Shown: positions 3,937 through 6,247 of the stretch, piece after piece
Layout: each line of letters opens with the position of its first letter
How positions within the stretch are numbered: the stretch's first letter is position 1
Position numbers and translations under genes: made by a program
NCBI GenBank assembly: GCA_938029995.1
Contig: CALHGI010000087.1
Location: 1-6,247, forward strand
Reading direction: 5' to 3'
Source: an uncultured cyanobacterium
GTDB lineage: Bacteria > Cyanobacteriota > Cyanobacteriia > Phormidesmidales > Phormidesmidaceae
Length of the DNA: 6,247 bases
Notes under the pieces: generated by a model
Told to the model about the DNA's origin: nothing
The model's input: only the letters and a program-made list of their open reading frames with translations
Databases searched by the model: none

Positions 3937-6247
3937 ATGACTAGTCACCAGTTTCCTCCCAAACAGGGTTTGTACGATCCCCAATTCGAGCATGATGCAT
4001 GCGGCGTTGGGTTTGTTGTGCAAATGAAAGGACTGGCCTCTCACGATATTGTGCAGCAGGGCCTAAAGATCCTCTGTAATTTAGAACATCGTGGCGCTTG
4101 TGGCAGTGAGGTGAATACGGGGGACGGGGCTGGCATCTTAGTGCAAATCCCCCATCGCTTTTTGCAAAAGGTGACCGCTGCTGAAGGTTTTTCATTGCCT
4201 GCAGCGGGTCATTATGGTGTTGGTCTGATTTTTACCTCCCCCGATGCGGCGGTGCGGGTTGAGAGTCGACGTCGATTTGAAGCGGTGGCGTCCGAAATGG
4301 GCCAAAAAGTGTTGGGATGGCGCGATATTCCAACGGACAATAGTAGCCTGGGGGCAACGGCCCAGGGCAGTGAGCCCTTTATGCAGCAAGTGTTCATCCA
4401 GCGTTCTGCGGATCTGGAGAATGACTTAGCGTTCGAGCGCAAGCTTTTCGTCATTCGTAAGCTGGCCTACAACGCCATTGTTAAGTCTGGCCATGATACC
4501 TACTGGTACCCTGCCAGCCTATCCTGCCGCACCATGGTGTACAAGGGGATGCTCACCCCGCCCCAGGTGAAAGACTTTTTCCCAGACTTGAGTGATCCTG
4601 ATTTTGAAAGTGCATTGGCCCTGGTGCACTCCCGGTTTAGTACCAACACATTCCCCAGCTGGGAGCGGTCCCACCCCTACCGTTACATCGCCCATAACGG
4701 CGAAATTAAAACCCTGCGAGGCAACATCAACTGGATGATTGCCCGCCAGTCCATGTTTGAGTCGGCCCTATTTGGCGACGACATGGCCAAGGTGAAACCG
4801 GTGATTAACATCGATGGTAGTGACTCCACCATCTTTGACAATGCCTTAGAACTCCTAGTGCTAGCCGGACGTTCATTGCCCCATGCGGTGATGATGATGA
4901 TCCCCGAACCTTGGACCGGCCATGAGTCCATGGATGATGCTAGCAAAGCCTTCTATGAGTACCATGCCTGCTTGATGGAGCCTTGGGATGGTCCTGCGTC
5001 GGTGGCCTTTACCGATGGCTCTATGATTGGGGCCATCCTAGATCGTAATGGCCTGCGTCCCTCCCGCTACTACGTGACCAAGGATGATCGGGTGATTATG
5101 GCGTCGGAAGCGGGTGTGTTGCCCGTTGAGCCTGAGCAGATTTTAGAAAAAGGTCGCTTGCAGCCGGGGCGTATGTTCCTCGTCGATATGGCCGCTGGTC
5201 GCATTGTGGGTGATGAGGAAGTTAAGTCAGACATCGTCAACGCCCAACCCTACCGTCAGTGGTTGGATCAGCATCAGCTTTCCCTGTCAGCCCTAGCGCC
5301 CAAAAATCAACCGGCAGCAACCGTCGCTGGAGGCAGTCTGCGCCAGCGGCAAATGGCCTTTGGCTACACCTTTGAAGAGCTGCGCATGTTGCTGACGCCC
5401 ATGGCTCAAAACGGTGTGGAGGCCATTGGCTCCATGGGGACCGATACACCCCTGGCGGTGCTGTCCGATAAGCCGAAGCTGCTCTATGACTATTTTCAGC
5501 AGCTCTTTGCCCAGGTGACGAATCCTCCCATTGACTCGATTCGTGAGGCGATTATTACCTCAGCCGTGACTACGGTGGGCTCGGAGCGTAATTTGCTCGA
5601 TCCCCAGCCCGAAAGCTGTCGGTTGATCCAGCTGAAGACGCCGGTGATCAGTAATGACGATCTGGCCAAGTTGCAGCATGTTGATGAGTCTGGCTTTGCC
5701 GCATTAACTCTGCCAATTTTATTTGATCCCAAGTCGGGGGCACCGGGTTTGGAGGCCGCTATGGCGGAGCTGTTTGAGCAGGTGGACGGGGCCATTGCCA
5801 GCGGCACCAACCTAATTGTTTTGTCTGATCGGGCCATGGACCCTAATCGGGCTCCTATCCCCGCCCTCCTAGCGGTTTCCGGTTTGCACCACCACCTGAT
5901 TCGCCAAGGTACCCGCACCCGTGTTGGCATCATCCTAGAGTCGGGTGAACCCCGCGAAGTGCATCACTTTGCTGTTTTGTTGGGCTATGGCTGTAATGTC
6001 ATCAACCCCTACCTTGCCTTTGAAACCCTCGATGACATGGTGGCCGATGGCATGTTGGTGGATATTCTGCCTGGGGATGCCCACAAGAACTACATCAAAT
6101 CCATCACCAAAGGCACCGTTAAGATTGCGGCTAAGATTGGTATTTCCACCTTGCAAAGCTATCGCGGAGCGCAGATCTTTGAAGCCATTGGCCTCAACCA
6201 CAGCGTCATCGACAAGTACTTTACGTGGACCGCTTCTCGCATTGAGG
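3937..6247 (+). CDS. gltB: Glutamate synthase (GOGAT) large subunit, NAD(P)H-type-like, partial (770 residues)
   Basis: GOGAT makes two glutamates from glutamine and 2-oxoglutarate, completing the cytoplasmic GS-GOGAT ammonia assimilation cycle. The ATG gives a 21-residue propeptide before Cys22 in EHDACGVGF, the N-terminal nucleophile exposed by processing. The class II glutaminase domain spans about residues 22-430, with [10 protein letters not shown] (233-242), HNGE (253-256), SDS (295-297) and [10 protein letters not shown] (369-378). The central domain begins near FGYTFEEL (475) and includes [12 protein letters not shown] and [10 protein letters not shown] (744-753). The FMN/Fe-S synthase and GXGXG domains, about half of the roughly 1,500-residue family length, lie beyond the right edge. 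LEHRGACG and NTGDGAGIL fit bacterial and plant NADH-GOGAT; ferredoxin GOGAT typically has MEHRGGC and NDSGDG. No Shine-Dalgarno is visible. An in-frame TTG at 3913 is a less likely start. Confidence 0.95.
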   Translation, partial: MTSHQFPPKQGLYDPQFEHDACGVGFVVQMKGLASHDIVQQGLKILCNLEHRGACGSEVNTGDGAGILVQIPHRFLQKVTAAEGFSLPAAGHYGVGLIFTSPDAAVRVESRRRFEAVASEMGQKVLGWRDIPTDNSSLGATAQGSEPFMQQVFIQRSADLENDLAFERKLFVIRKLAYNAIVKSGHDTYWYPASLSCRTMVYKGMLTPPQVKDFFPDLSDPDFESALALVHSRFSTNTFPSWERSHPYRYIAHNGEIKTLRGNINWMIARQSMFESALFGDDMAKVKPVINIDGSDSTIFDNALELLVLAGRSLPHAVMMMIPEPWTGHESMDDASKAFYEYHACLMEPWDGPASVAFTDGSMIGAILDRNGLRPSRYYVTKDDRVIMASEAGVLPVEPEQILEKGRLQPGRMFLVDMAAGRIVGDEEVKSDIVNAQPYRQWLDQHQLSLSALAPKNQPAATVAGGSLRQRQMAFGYTFEELRMLLTPMAQNGVEAIGSMGTDTPLAVLSDKPKLLYDYFQQLFAQVTNPPIDSIREAIITSAVTTVGSERNLLDPQPESCRLIQLKTPVISNDDLAKLQHVDESGFAALTLPILFDPKSGAPGLEAAMAELFEQVDGAIASGTNLIVLSDRAMDPNRAPIPALLAVSGLHHHLIRQGTRTRVGIILESGEPREVHHFAVLLGYGCNVINPYLAFETLDDMVADGMLVDILPGDAHKNYIKSITKGTVKIAAKIGISTLQSYRGAQIFEAIGLNHSVIDKYFTWTASRIE

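Noticed and set aside
3808..4044. Minus-strand 78-residue open frame across the gltB start
   Set aside because: About half is antisense to the conserved GOGAT N-terminus, and the rest covers the dyad; no start signal is seen.
5496..6201. Two minus-strand open frames of 145 and 88 residues
   Set aside because: Both are antisense to the GOGAT central domain, which is continuous and strongly conserved on the plus strand.

Overview
The window looks like a piece of a cyanobacterial chromosome. The evidence is two HIP1 octamers (GCGATCGC at 401-408 and 1369-1376), a DUF3352-type exported protein of the kind found mostly in cyanobacteria, and cyanobacterial-looking HtpX and glutamate synthase sequences. 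I see no CRISPR array, tRNA, rRNA, insertion sequence or phage gene.

Layout: (1) 1-513, minus strand: the N-terminal 171 residues of an HtpX-type membrane zinc protease, running off the left edge. (2) 514-801: a divergent intergenic region with several small dyads, a GTA-N8-TAC (NtcA-like) match and a possible 30-codon upstream ORF touching htpX. (3) 802-3015, plus strand: a 737-residue, cysteine-free, acidic, signal-peptide-bearing DUF3352-like protein whose two halves appear to repeat one another. (4) 3050-3086: a perfect 16-bp hairpin between convergent genes, with a U-tract only for minus-strand transcripts. (5) 3270-3482, minus strand: a 70-residue protein of unknown function with a good ribosome binding site. 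(6) 3483-3936: a 454-bp spacer that seems gene-free but contains, on the minus strand at 3634-3814, what looks like a 59-codon small gene broken by one extra base. (7) 3937-6247, plus strand: the first 770 codons of the glutamate synthase large subunit, with the complete glutaminase domain and most of the central domain. Its sequence fits the NAD(P)H-dependent GltB type better than the ferredoxin-dependent type.

The genes do not form one pathway. They appear to be separate housekeeping units: membrane protein quality control, an envelope protein of unknown role, a small unknown protein, and nitrogen assimilation. I found no convincing new multi-gene system. The observations most worth following are the frameshifted small gene in the gltB leader, the internal duplication in the DUF3352-like protein, and the perfect 17-bp dyad just upstream of gltB.
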